This document shows positions 35,772 through 43,589 of a stretch of DNA of 64,000 bases, piece after piece; position 1 is the stretch's first letter, and every line of letters starts with the position of its first letter. Location: contig NZ_CP030038.1 of the NCBI RefSeq assembly GCF_015291725.1, positions 5,941,001-6,005,000 on the forward strand. Direction: 5' to 3'. Source of the stretch: Bradyrhizobium sp. CCBAU 51765. Its GTDB lineage: Bacteria; Pseudomonadota; Alphaproteobacteria; Rhizobiales; Xanthobacteraceae. A program made the position numbers and the translations under genes. The notes beneath the pieces are model-generated. The model was not told the DNA's origin. It searched no databases and saw only the letters and a list, made by a program, of their open reading frames with translations.

Positions 35772-36992
35772 GTGGCCCGAATAACATCCTTGGTATGGAT
35801 CCTAACGACTTTCATAATCATTGTGGTCGCCACTCCACGACGGGCTCTGGCAACACTAGACGCGTCTGCATGCGGGTACCTCGCTGGTCTAATCGATAAG
35901 GCGCCACCAGGGCCGTTGTTCTTGCCCAGCTATCCGACGGTGGACTCAGGGCCTCTCCATGGCGCCGCATACCTTTATGACAATGCAGTGGCCGCCATCG
36001 CATTGGTCGGTTGCGGTGAGCAAGACAAAGCACGTCGCATCGGCGCGGCGATTCTCGGGGCCATCGACAATGACCGGACCTGGCATGATGGACGGCTCCG
36101 GAACGCTTACGCCGGGGGTGTGGTGGCGAATGGCCCTGTCAAACTTCCGGGGTGGTGGGACAACACGCAGAACAAGTGGTTAGAGGATCGATATCAGGTG
36201 GGCAGCGATAACGGCAACATCGCATGGGCCATGCTGGCGTTGCTGTCGATTGATGATGTGAACACCGGCTCTCGATTCCGCGATGGTGCAGCACGGCTTG
36301 GCACCTGGGTCGCGCAATGGGCCGACAGTCGCGGGACTGGCGGTTTCACGGGCGGTACGTTTGGGCACGAACCGACGCCGGAGTTGCGGACATGGAAATC
36401 GACTGAACACAATACTGACCTCGCCGCTGCGTTTGGCCTTCTTGCAACCCGCACAGGCGACTCGCGCTGGCGTGACATGGCAAAAGCTGCTGAGCGCTTC
36501 GTGGATACGATGTGGGATCCGGCGTGCGGCTGTTTCGCCGCAGGCACCGCAGAAGACGGCGTCACGCGCAATCCGATTTTGGCCCTTGATGCTCAAGTCT
36601 GGCCGTTAACGGCGCTCCCGGGAGCGGCCAGGAAATTTGCATCGGCCATTACGACCGCCGAACAGCGAATGAGAGTCGACGAGGGCTTTTCTTACGGTGA
36701 AAACCGAGATGGTGTGTGGACCGAAGGGACAAGCCAAATGGCTCTCTTGCTGAAATTGCTCGGCAGGACTGCGGAGGCAAAATCGTTGGTTGCTGTCATC
36801 GAATCCCAGAGGTCGCCGGATGGCGGGTTCTATGCCACAAGTGTCCGAGCACTACCGACCGGGTTCATGCTGGATACCGATCCGGCTAAGCCACGCCTCT
36901 ATTTCCGATTGCCACATCTTGGCGCTGCTTCGTGGGCTGCTCTTGCAGAACGGGGGTTCAATCCCTTTACGGCGACAAAAGGACTTCCGTAG
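35772..36992 (+). CDS. Secreted protein with predicted alpha/alpha-toroid fold, function unknown
   Basis: 406 aa starting with GTG (GGAG ribosome site 8 bases upstream). Signal peptide or anchor about 1-28 (LVWILTTFIIIVVATPRRALA). The mature protein has repeated helix-turn units with WDN, GSDNGNIAWAMLAL, EHNTDLAAAFGLLA and WTEGTSQMALLLK segments, typical of six-hairpin glycosidase or polysaccharide-lyase-like toroids. I cannot assign an activity; possible acids include Asp and Glu in EHNTD and WTEGT. Codon and base use is AT-richer than the flanking core genes, and it opens the accessory stretch. No partner genes. Confidence 0.7.
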   Translation: MARITSLVWILTTFIIIVVATPRRALATLDASACGYLAGLIDKAPPGPLFLPSYPTVDSGPLHGAAYLYDNAVAAIALVGCGEQDKARRIGAAILGAIDNDRTWHDGRLRNAYAGGVVANGPVKLPGWWDNTQNKWLEDRYQVGSDNGNIAWAMLALLSIDDVNTGSRFRDGAARLGTWVAQWADSRGTGGFTGGTFGHEPTPELRTWKSTEHNTDLAAAFGLLATRTGDSRWRDMAKAAERFVDTMWDPACGCFAAGTAEDGVTRNPILALDAQVWPLTALPGAARKFASAITTAEQRMRVDEGFSYGENRDGVWTEGTSQMALLLKLLGRTAEAKSLVAVIESQRSPDGGFYATSVRALPTGFMLDTDPAKPRLYFRLPHLGAASWAALAERGFNPFTATKGLP

Positions 36993-37150
36993 TTGAACCG
37001 CGGTGCCGCCCGTCGAGGTCCGAATTAGGTCAGAAGCGCCGGTTTGAACGGCGCCGCGTCACTTCCGGTGTGCTCCGATCAGCTGACCATACCTGGCCTG
37101 GGCCAAAACCACACTTCGCCATCGGGCCATAACCGGACCTTTCAAAGGGA
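36993..37150. other. Non-coding gap with degenerate GGTCAnAAGCGnn remnants
   Basis: No gene supported. GAATTAGGTCAGAAGCGCC (37022-37040) resembles the GGGTCAAAAGC start of the 98-bp repeats further on, and a GGGCCATAACCGGACC tail is present; it looks like decayed copies of the same dispersed sequence. Confidence 0.35.
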
Positions 37151-37669
37151 CTACACTGGCCGCTCGTCTGGATCAATCAACGCCAAGGTGATCCAGTGCG
37201 CTTCGATAGCCGGCCTGATCACACCTTCAACCTCTACCACCGTGTCCCATGCTGACTGGATAGAGACCGCGCGCTCGGTCAATCCAATCAGACGGAATTT
37301 ACCTCGCACCCGGGCTCCAGACTTAACCGGGCTAAGGAAACGAACCCGCTCGAACCCGTAGTTGACACCCATTCGTATCCCCTCGACGCCCGGCATCGCA
37401 TCGAAAGCGAGCGTCGATAGGAGCGATAGCGTGAGAAATCCATGTGCAATTGTTCCTCCAAAGGGCGTTTCGCTCTCGGCTCGTTGACGGTCGGTGTGAA
37501 TAAACTGGTGATCGTGGGTGGCATCGGCGAACGTGTCGATCATCGACCGATTGACCAGCAGCCAATCCGACACGTGCTCGGGGCCGTTGAGAAGCTGACG
37601 GTACGCCGTCAATGGAATAAGCTTTCGGCGGATAGCTTCGAGTTCAGCGGCTCGCTTGATGTCTGACAC
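37151..37669 (-). CDS. MaoC-like (R)-specific enoyl-CoA hydratase / NodN family protein
   Basis: 172 aa hot-dog-fold protein. The hydratase catalytic segment is DATHDHQFIHTDRQRA with Asp and His in the family's D-x4-H positions, followed by GGTIAHGFLTLSLL, the MaoC/NodN hallmark. GTG 37669 is chosen because CGAGG stands 7 bases upstream; an in-frame TTG at 37684 is less likely. Expected to hydrate 2-enoyl-CoA or act in NodN-like acyl metabolism. It lies alone within the AT-richer stretch, with no acyl-CoA genes beside it. Confidence 0.85.
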   Translation of the reverse strand: MSDIKRAAELEAIRRKLIPLTAYRQLLNGPEHVSDWLLVNRSMIDTFADATHDHQFIHTDRQRAESETPFGGTIAHGFLTLSLLSTLAFDAMPGVEGIRMGVNYGFERVRFLSPVKSGARVRGKFRLIGLTERAVSIQSAWDTVVEVEGVIRPAIEAHWITLALIDPDERPV

Positions 37670-37935
37670 CTTCGACCTCGGCAATGATGATTTGGTCTTT
37701 GACCCCGTTTAAGCGAGCCCGCCGCATCGCACCAGTGGTAAGAAAGTTTCGGCCCAGACCGTCCTTGTGACGGCTGAGAGCCGTTCAAAATCTGGTCGGC
37801 TGTGGGTCAAAGGCTGCCCTGGCGGCTCCACCAATGGCTTCCGCTCAGCCTCCGGAAGCGGACCGTGCAAAGCCAAGAGGGAGTGTCAGCCACGGGCCAA
37901 CAGCGGAAGTCCGGATTCGCGCGCGGGGGCGAGGC
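37670..37935. other. Non-coding gap with partial repeat remnant
   Basis: No gene supported. GTGTCAGCCACGGGCCAACAG (37884-37904) contains the GTCAGCCACGGGCCA end shared by both 98-bp repeats, so this is a truncated third copy of that element. Confidence 0.45.
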
Positions 37936-38238
37936 CTACCTATCAATGGGCGAGAATGTGCGCACGACCTCATACATGCCCGGCTCAAATTTCGCGATGG
38001 TGAGCGCCTCTTCGAGAAAGGGTAGCGGTCCAGGATCCTGGCGCATGGCCTCATAGTCTTCCGCGCTGCGCCACTGCGCATACATGGTCACCTTCGTGCC
38101 GTCGAGGCTCCGATGAAGGGTCGAGGAAACAAAGCCAGGTGCCCGGCTGACGAATTCATCGGTCGCGCGCGCAAGCAAATCGAGGAGCCGGTCCTGGTTG
38201 GCTGGATCTACCGTGAAGACATTTATTAGACTGATCAT
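37936..38238 (-). CDS. Antibiotic biosynthesis monooxygenase (ABM) domain protein
   Basis: 100 aa dimeric ferredoxin-like-fold protein. MISLINVFTVDPANQDRLLDLL, then PGFVSSTLHRSLDGTKVTMYAQW and an SAEDYEAM segment are the ABM pattern. ATG 38238 is preferred since upstream in-frame residues are not conserved-looking. ABM proteins oxidise quinones or aromatic polyketides without cofactor, degrade haem, or act as stress proteins; the Asn and Trp typical of some monooxygenases are partly present. Isolated within the accessory stretch. Confidence 0.82.
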   Translation of the reverse strand: MISLINVFTVDPANQDRLLDLLARATDEFVSRAPGFVSSTLHRSLDGTKVTMYAQWRSAEDYEAMRQDPGPLPFLEEALTIAKFEPGMYEVVRTFSPIDR

Positions 38239-38435
38239 GCCGGTTCGGTCCTCTCTTTTGTTGCCTGATGCCTTGCCTATCACGAAGGGGGAGTTCCAAT
38301 AGGACCGTCACCATTTCAGCCTCGCGCCGGATCGACCGCCCGAGGTCGTTGCTGGACGCAAATGATGCGCCACTGGGAGAACCCTATCAAACCAAAGGTA
38401 GGCCGCACCGGGTCAAGGCCATTGATGCCCGTTGC

Positions 38436-38533
38436 GGGTCAAAAGCTACCCTTGGTAGCCAGCATTATCTTGGTCAGCTCACCTCTCGGAGGCGGACATG
38501 GCGGCGCTTTGCGTCGAGGTCAGCCACGGGCCA
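38436..38533. repeat. 98-bp direct repeat, copy 1
   Basis: Identical base for base to 39415-39512. Begins GGGTCAAAAGCTACCC and ends GTCAGCCACGGGCCA. It lies in the 350-bp gap between the ABM and imm11-type genes; no gene is supported in the rest of 38239-38588. There is a short internal inverted CTACCCTTGGTAG. Confidence 0.92.
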
Positions 38534-38588
38534 TTAGCGGACCATCGAGTACGCCATTGTTCGCACAACTGGCAGTTGGCCGAACCGA

Positions 38589-39212
38589 CTAAAGTGACGC
38601 TTCTTCGCTGTGGAATTCGAGCCTAATTCCGTTGACCTTTCGCTTGCGCAAAATCGAGGCCAATCGATCGGAAACGAACCAGCAGTCGGTATAGCGATGC
38701 TCGACCCAGCATGCCCGTCCGTCAATAACAGAGGCGTTTAGCGTACACTGCCAAGGCCCGACACGGCGGCTGTAAGCCCAATTGTCGGTGTTGGCCTGTC
38801 CGACCACGTTGAAATGGCTGCGCTCAGCGACGATCGAATCGATCCGTCCAACGACATTGAAAATAAAGTGCTGCTGCTCGGCCCGAGCGTTACCGTCCTT
38901 GTCTTCGACTGTAACCGGAAAGAACTGGTGCCGCCCGGGGTCAAGCTCTTCAACAGCGTCCTTTACGCGTGAGCTGACCAAGTCGCCTCCTCGACGCATC
39001 AGCATCCAGTCGCTCATGGTCTTAGCTTTGGCCAGCCTGACGCGCCGCGGCATTACCTCGGAGGGAATTGGCACCCCGCAATTCCAGCCTACTCGCTTCA
39101 GCGACCCCGGCTGAACGAAACTATGCTCGAAATAAGCTTCCAGAACCTCGGCGTCTTCGGCGGAATATCCGATCACCGACTTGCCAAACATACCCCTTAT
39201 GATCCACGCCAT
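38589..39212 (-). CDS. imm11-type (DUF1629) protein
   Basis: 207 aa. The segment SDWMLMRRGGDLVSSRVKDAVEELDPGRHQFFPV (about 67-100) matches the imm11/DUF1629 pattern, a family often found as immunity proteins of polymorphic toxin systems but also widespread as orphans. The C-terminal part has CWVEHRYTDCWFVSDRLASIL, also family-like. No toxin gene is recognisable on either side, so an immunity role here is speculative. Base composition is AT-richer than the core genes; flanked on both sides by identical 98-bp repeats, which suggests mobilisation as a unit. Confidence 0.65.
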   Translation of the reverse strand: MAWIIRGMFGKSVIGYSAEDAEVLEAYFEHSFVQPGSLKRVGWNCGVPIPSEVMPRRVRLAKAKTMSDWMLMRRGGDLVSSRVKDAVEELDPGRHQFFPVTVEDKDGNARAEQQHFIFNVVGRIDSIVAERSHFNVVGQANTDNWAYSRRVGPWQCTLNASVIDGRACWVEHRYTDCWFVSDRLASILRKRKVNGIRLEFHSEEASL

Positions 39213-39414
39213 TTTCTGCTTTGCCTCATGAGGCTAATTTTTGGATGAAGGCAGACGAGAATGCCGTCCAGCGAGATGGTCAGTAGGCGTCATTTTCCGT
39301 CCCGGCCGACTGACGGCTTTGTATGCTCGCGGTGGCTCGGCCGGCAATCTACCGACTGCCAGCAAACGTGGCGAGCCTCCATTGCTTTTGGCAAGACCTC
39401 ATGTGTTCCGCTCT

Positions 39415-39512
39415 GGGTCAAAAGCTACCCTTGGTAGCCAGCATTATCTTGGTCAGCTCACCTCTCGGAGGCGGACATGGCGGCGCTTTGCGTCGAGGTC
39501 AGCCACGGGCCA
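39415..39512. repeat. 98-bp direct repeat, copy 2
   Basis: Second perfect copy of 38436-38533, in the same orientation, 881 bp apart (end to start). It occupies the 407-bp gap between the imm11-type gene and a small plus-strand ORF; nothing else is supported in 39213-39619. Confidence 0.92.
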
Positions 39513-39619
39513 CAAGCAGTCACCGTCAGCATTTTGGTTAATCGTCTCTGAAGGCCATCCGAGCATTGGATCGTGAAGTCGTGAACCGCCGTTAGAAAGA
39601 CCCGTGGTAAGTTGAAGTT

Positions 39620-39853
39620 ATGCTCAGCCCTGAACCATCGGTACGGGACGTACCGAAGTCGCTCACCGACGATCAAATTGCTTCAGCACCGCTCATCGTT
39701 AATGGCCTGACGGTCCGACCGCGCAAGCAAGTGAACCCGTGGCTCTGCGCACTTTGTCTGCTGCCAGAGTTCGTAGCGCTCCCCGTTCTTGCCGGTCTCG
39801 GCATGCAGCGGCTGCTGCGATACCTAGTCACCCAGCGGAAGAAGGCTAACTAG
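39620..39853 (+). CDS. Hypothetical small protein, possible
   Basis: 77 aa: a hydrophilic N-terminus (MLSPEPSVRDVPKSL) then a hydrophobic stretch LCALCLLPEFVALPVLAGLG (about 43-62) that could span the membrane, and a basic tail (TQRKKAN). A weak GTAAG ribosome site precedes it. Not recognised; no paralogue in the window. Codon use is not clearly coding, so it may be spurious. Confidence 0.35.
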   Translation: MLSPEPSVRDVPKSLTDDQIASAPLIVNGLTVRPRKQVNPWLCALCLLPEFVALPVLAGLGMQRLLRYLVTQRKKAN

Positions 39854-39895
39854 GCGTGACTTCCGCAACGGGTCAGTAGCGGCCCTTCTCGCGCC

Positions 39896-40072
39896 TCATG
39901 CTTCTGGTCCGCTCTTAGACCGGAAGCCCTCACTCGAGACAATCGCGTTGCATTGTTCGAAGTGAGAAGACAACTCAAGATCGGCCAAATGATCCCAGTA
40001 TTCTGCCTCAGCCAGCAGCTTCCATTTGTTCATGCTGTTGTACGCGGCCTGTTGGCGACACAGTGAGCTCAT
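39896..40072 (-). CDS. Hypothetical small protein (58 aa)
   Basis: Starts MSSLCRQQAAYNSMNKW and continues KLLAEAEYWDHLADLELSSH, a helical, Glu/Leu-rich pattern reminiscent of the many short rhizobial hypothetical proteins. The longer in-frame extension to 40351 would overlap the isomerase gene in another frame and is rejected. It lies 175 bases downstream of the isomerase stop on the same strand. Function unknown. Confidence 0.4.
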   Translation of the reverse strand: MSSLCRQQAAYNSMNKWKLLAEAEYWDHLADLELSSHFEQCNAIVSSEGFRSKSGPEA

Positions 40073-40247
40073 CGCACGCAAGCGTCGCACTTTCTCCACT
40101 GCGAACCTCCCTTCGCGCCTGCTTGTTGCAAGCGCATCTGTGTTGTCACAGCTTCGCAGATCGAATGGACGAGTGATAGTCCGGTGTTTGACGGTGAATC
40201 GATGACAGCGCAATCGTCTGACTTTTTCACCGAATCGCTCGTGGTAA

Positions 40248-41111
40248 CTAAACCACCATCTTGTGCCGCGCGATGCAGGTGCGCAGCACCTCGTCCATCG
40301 GTTTGCCCCACCAGTCGTTGGAGAAGATTTCGATCTCGGAATAGCCGGCAAAGCCCTGCGCTTCGACCGCCTGACGCACCGATCTGATGTCGATGACGCC
40401 GTCGCCCATCATGCCGCGGTCGTTGAGGATGTCCTTGGTCGGCACCAGCCAGTCGCAGACATGGAACGCGAGCAGGCGACCCTGGCCGGCACGCGCGATC
40501 TGGCCCATCAGCTCCGGATCCCACCAGATGTGATAGACGTCGAGCGCGACGCCGAGCATGCCGCTGCGATCAGGGTCGAGCCGGTCGCAAATGTCGAGCG
40601 CCTGTTTCGTGGTGTTCACGCAGGCGCGGTCGGCCGCATAGGCCGGATGCAGCGGCTCGATGGCCAGCGGCAGTTTTGCCTGCTTCGCATAGTCGAGCAT
40701 CTCGGCGAGCGCGTCCTCGACCTGCCCGCGCGCCGCCGCGATGTCCTTCGAGGCTTCGCTGCCCGGCCGCGAATATTGTGGCAGGCCGCCGACGACGAGG
40801 ACGATGCAGGGCGCGCCCAGCGCCTTGGCTTCGTCGACGCAGCGGCGGTTGTCGTCGCGTACCTCGCCCCGGCGCGAGGCATCCGACGTGAACATGCCGC
40901 CACGGCAATAGCCTGAGAGTTCGAGGCCGGCCTCGCGTACCGCGCGCGCGGCGCGCTCGAGACCGACGGCAGCGACCTGGTCGCGCCAGGGATCGATGGC
41001 GCGGATGCCATGCTTCGCACAGGCCTCGATGATCGCGACGAGGTCACCCTGCTTGCGGACCGTCGCCGTGTTCAACGACAGCCAGCGGTGATCGGACGAG
41101 AAGTCGCGCAT
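40248..41111 (-). CDS. Sugar phosphate isomerase/epimerase family TIM-barrel protein
   Basis: 287 aa AP-endonuclease-2-type TIM barrel. Metal-ligand candidates typical of the family are visible: Glu in LAIEPLHP (about 150), Asp in ALDVYHIWW (about 190), His in FHVCDW (about 217) and Glu in YSEIEIFS near the C-terminus. Last of four coupled genes; its ATG overlaps the stop of the DUF993 gene (ATGA). Expected to isomerise or cleave a sugar or cyclitol intermediate produced by the neighbouring dehydrogenase; the substrate is unknown. Confidence 0.85.
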   Translation of the reverse strand: MRDFSSDHRWLSLNTATVRKQGDLVAIIEACAKHGIRAIDPWRDQVAAVGLERAARAVREAGLELSGYCRGGMFTSDASRRGEVRDDNRRCVDEAKALGAPCIVLVVGGLPQYSRPGSEASKDIAAARGQVEDALAEMLDYAKQAKLPLAIEPLHPAYAADRACVNTTKQALDICDRLDPDRSGMLGVALDVYHIWWDPELMGQIARAGQGRLLAFHVCDWLVPTKDILNDRGMMGDGVIDIRSVRQAVEAQGFAGYSEIEIFSNDWWGKPMDEVLRTCIARHKMVV

Positions 41112-42301
41112 CAGGATTCGATACCGTGGGTGGCGAGCACGGTCTTCATCCGTTGCGTCGCGAGTTCAGGGTTGGCGAGCAGTCCGGCCTTGTCGGCCAG
41201 ACGAAACAGCTCAGCGAGGTGCAGCGTGGAGCGCGTGCTCTCCTGTCCCCCGACCATGGTGAAATGATCCTGGTGACCGTTGAGATAGGCCATGAACACG
41301 ACGCCGGTCTTGTAGAACCGCGTCGGCGCTTTGAAGATGTGGCGCGACAGCGGCACCGTCGGCCCGAGCACGTCGTGAAAGCCGGCCTCGTCACCGGCTG
41401 CCAGCCGCGACAACGCGTAGGACGCCGCCGGCGCGATCGCGTCGAAGATACCGAGCAGCGCGTGCGAAAAGCCCTGTTCGTCACCGGCAATCAGCTCCGC
41501 GTAGTTGAAATCGTCCCCGGTATACATCTTGATGCGTTTGTCGAGACGCCGGCGCATGTCGATTTCGCGCTGCTTGTCGAGCAGCGAGACTTTCACGCCG
41601 TCGACCTTGGCGGCGTTGCCATTGATGATGGCGACCGCCGTATCCATCGCCTTGTCGAGATCCTGGGTGCCCCAATAGCCCGCGAGGGCCGGATCGAACA
41701 TGTCGCCGAGCCAGTGGATGATCACGGGCTCGCGGACCTGCGACAGCACGCGGTCATAGACCTTGGCGTAATCGTCGGCGTTGCGGCCGAGTTTTGCCAG
41801 GGCGCGCGAGGCCATCAGGATGATGCGGCCGCCGACCTTCTCGACCGCAGAGATCTGCTCCTCATAGGCGCGGATCACGTCGTCCAGGTTTTTGGCATCC
41901 TCGACCGCGAGATGGTCGGTGCCGGCGCCGGAGAACACCAGGGCGTTGCGGCGCTTTGCGGCACCGACCGAACGCGTGATCAGCTCCAGCGAGGTCGGCC
42001 AGTCCAGCCCCATGCCGCGCTGCGCAGTGTCCATGGCTTCGGCAACGCCAAGGCCGAGGTCCCAGACGTGCTCGCGGAAGGCGATGGTCTTGTCCCAGTC
42101 GACGGCGACCGACAGCCAGGGATCATTGTCCGCGAAGGGATCGGCGACCGTGTGCACGGCCGAGAAAGCGATGCGGTTCAGCGGCCCCTCGAGCTTGGCG
42201 GGGAACGTGCGCGAGGCCGCGAGCCGGTAGGTCTCGATCGAGCGATCGGCCTTCGGCAGCTTGAGCGCCAATGACGACATCGGTTGGACGGGCTTGTTCA
42301 T
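41111..42301 (-). CDS. DUF993 family protein (dihydrodipicolinate synthase-like TIM barrel)
   Basis: 396 aa. The AFSAVHTVADPFADNDPW segment and later NALVFSGAGTDHL, VIIHWLGDMFDP and GHQDHFTMVGGQESTRS are features of the DUF993 family, which is distantly related to Schiff-base aldolases. A candidate Lys is in DGVKVSLLDK (about 225). Start at 42301 (MNKPVQP) avoids upstream residues that lie in a palindromic repeat. Activity not known to me; its coupling to a Gfo/Idh dehydrogenase and an isomerase suggests aldol cleavage of a keto-sugar. Confidence 0.82.
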   Translation of the reverse strand: MNKPVQPMSSLALKLPKADRSIETYRLAASRTFPAKLEGPLNRIAFSAVHTVADPFADNDPWLSVAVDWDKTIAFREHVWDLGLGVAEAMDTAQRGMGLDWPTSLELITRSVGAAKRRNALVFSGAGTDHLAVEDAKNLDDVIRAYEEQISAVEKVGGRIILMASRALAKLGRNADDYAKVYDRVLSQVREPVIIHWLGDMFDPALAGYWGTQDLDKAMDTAVAIINGNAAKVDGVKVSLLDKQREIDMRRRLDKRIKMYTGDDFNYAELIAGDEQGFSHALLGIFDAIAPAASYALSRLAAGDEAGFHDVLGPTVPLSRHIFKAPTRFYKTGVVFMAYLNGHQDHFTMVGGQESTRSTLHLAELFRLADKAGLLANPELATQRMKTVLATHGIES

Positions 42302-42319
42302 GATTTCGAACCTCTCCCC

Positions 42320-42403
42320 GTCATTGCGAGGAGCAGAGCGACGAAGCAATCCAGACTGCCTCGGCGGAAAGATCCTGGATTGCTTCGCTGCGCTCGCAAT
42401 GAC
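42320..42403. repeat. Palindromic repeat (GTCATTGCGAGGAGC family)
   Basis: Starts GTCATTGCGAGGAGC and ends GCTCGCAATGAC, with inner AAGCAATCCAG / CTGGATTGCTT arms. This is a very common Bradyrhizobium intergenic element. It separates the DUF993 gene from the Gfo/Idh/MocA gene inside what otherwise looks like one operon. Confidence 0.88.
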
Positions 42404-42437
42404 GGCTTGGTAGACATCGGGGCTTATCTAGTAGACC

Positions 42438-43589
42438 TCACGCCTTGATCGGGGCGACGTCGATCCAGCGCCGCTCCTTCCAGCTCTTCAGCGCGCACTC
42501 GGCGAGCTGCACGCCCTTGGCGCCTTCGAGCAGCGTGAACTTGTAGGGCGCATCCTCGTAGACGTGGCGGATGAACATCTCCCACTGTTCCTTGAAGCCG
42601 TTGTCGTAGGTGACGTTGTCGGGCAGCTTCTGCCAGTCGCCGTAGAAATCGTGCAGCCGTTTCTCGTCCGGATTCCAGACCGGACGAGGCGTCGCCTGCC
42701 GCGCCTGGATCATGCAGTCGGTGAGGCCTGCGACCGCCGAGCCGTGCGTGCCGTCGACCTGGAAGGTGACGAGGTCATCGCGATAGACGCGCGTCACCCA
42801 GGACATGTTGATGTGGGCGATGATGCCGCCCTCCAGCTGGAAGGTCGCATAGGCGGAATCATCCGCGGTCGCCTTGTACTTCTGCTCCTGCTCGTCGAAA
42901 CGCTCCGGAATATCGGTGTTGCCGATGCAGACCACGCTCTGGACATTGCCGAAGAGGTTGTCGAGCACGTAACGCCAGTGGCAGACCATGTCCAGGATGA
43001 TGCCGCCGCCGTCCTCGCTGCGGTAATTCCAGGATGGCCGCTGCGCCTCCTGCCAGCCGCCTTCGAACACCCAATAGCCGAACTCGCCGCGCACCGAGAG
43101 GATGCGGCCGAAGAAGCCGGAATCGCGCAGGAAGGCGATCTTCTTCAGGCCGGGCAGGAACAGCTTATCCTGTACCGTGCCGTGCTTGACGCCCTTGGCA
43201 TTGGCGAGCTTCACGACCTCGATGGCCTCCTCGAAATTCGTCGCGATCGGCTTTTCGCAATACACATGCTTGCCGGCGTTGATGGCCTGCGTCAGCAGGC
43301 CGGGCCGGGCCTGCGTGGTCGCAGCGTCGAAGAACATGGTGTCGTTCTTGTCGGCGAGCGCGGCATCGAGATCGGTGGTCCAGCGCGTGATGTTGTAGCG
43401 CTTCGCAAGCGCCTCGACCTTCTCTGCGCTGCGGCCGACCAGGATCGGATCGGGCATGACGCGGTCGCCGTTCTTCAGGCGGACGCCGCCCTGCTCGCGG
43501 ATCGCGACGATCGAGCGGATCAGATGCTGGTTGAGCCCCATGCGGCCGGTGACGCCGTTCATGATGAGGCCGAGGCGTTGCGTGGTCAT
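42438..43589 (-). CDS. Gfo/Idh/MocA-family oxidoreductase
   Basis: 383 aa NAD(P)-dependent dehydrogenase of the glucose-fructose oxidoreductase / inositol dehydrogenase family. The N-terminal Rossmann region is slightly unusual (GLIMNGVTGRMG instead of GxGxxG), the conserved EKP motif is present in HVYCEKPIATNFEEA (about 105), and a C-terminal substrate domain holds the DMVCHWRYVLDNLFG segment, where the His is a likely catalytic residue. Its ATG overlaps the stop of the enolase-superfamily gene. Expected to oxidise a ring sugar or cyclitol; exact substrate unknown. Confidence 0.88.
   Translation of the reverse strand: MTTQRLGLIMNGVTGRMGLNQHLIRSIVAIREQGGVRLKNGDRVMPDPILVGRSAEKVEALAKRYNITRWTTDLDAALADKNDTMFFDAATTQARPGLLTQAINAGKHVYCEKPIATNFEEAIEVVKLANAKGVKHGTVQDKLFLPGLKKIAFLRDSGFFGRILSVRGEFGYWVFEGGWQEAQRPSWNYRSEDGGGIILDMVCHWRYVLDNLFGNVQSVVCIGNTDIPERFDEQEQKYKATADDSAYATFQLEGGIIAHINMSWVTRVYRDDLVTFQVDGTHGSAVAGLTDCMIQARQATPRPVWNPDEKRLHDFYGDWQKLPDNVTYDNGFKEQWEMFIRHVYEDAPYKFTLLEGAKGVQLAECALKSWKERRWIDVAPIKA

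Noticed and set aside
36993..37150. Possible short gene between the toroid protein and MaoC genes
   Set aside because: Frames are short and lack ribosome sites; the sequence resembles decayed repeat material.
38589..39212. Toxin-antitoxin or defence system in the accessory stretch
   Set aside because: Only an imm11-type protein is present; no nuclease, toxin, helicase or reverse-transcriptase motif was seen in the neighbouring genes.
38436..39512. 98-bp repeats as a CRISPR or as attachment sites
   Set aside because: Only two full copies 881 bp apart with unrelated content between and no nearby integrase or tRNA, so neither interpretation is supported.
40073..40351. N-terminal extension of the 58-aa hypothetical gene to 40351
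   Set aside because: It would overlap the isomerase gene in a different frame. The two EKVRRLR-like segments it contains are a weak coincidence of the spacer, not good coding evidence.
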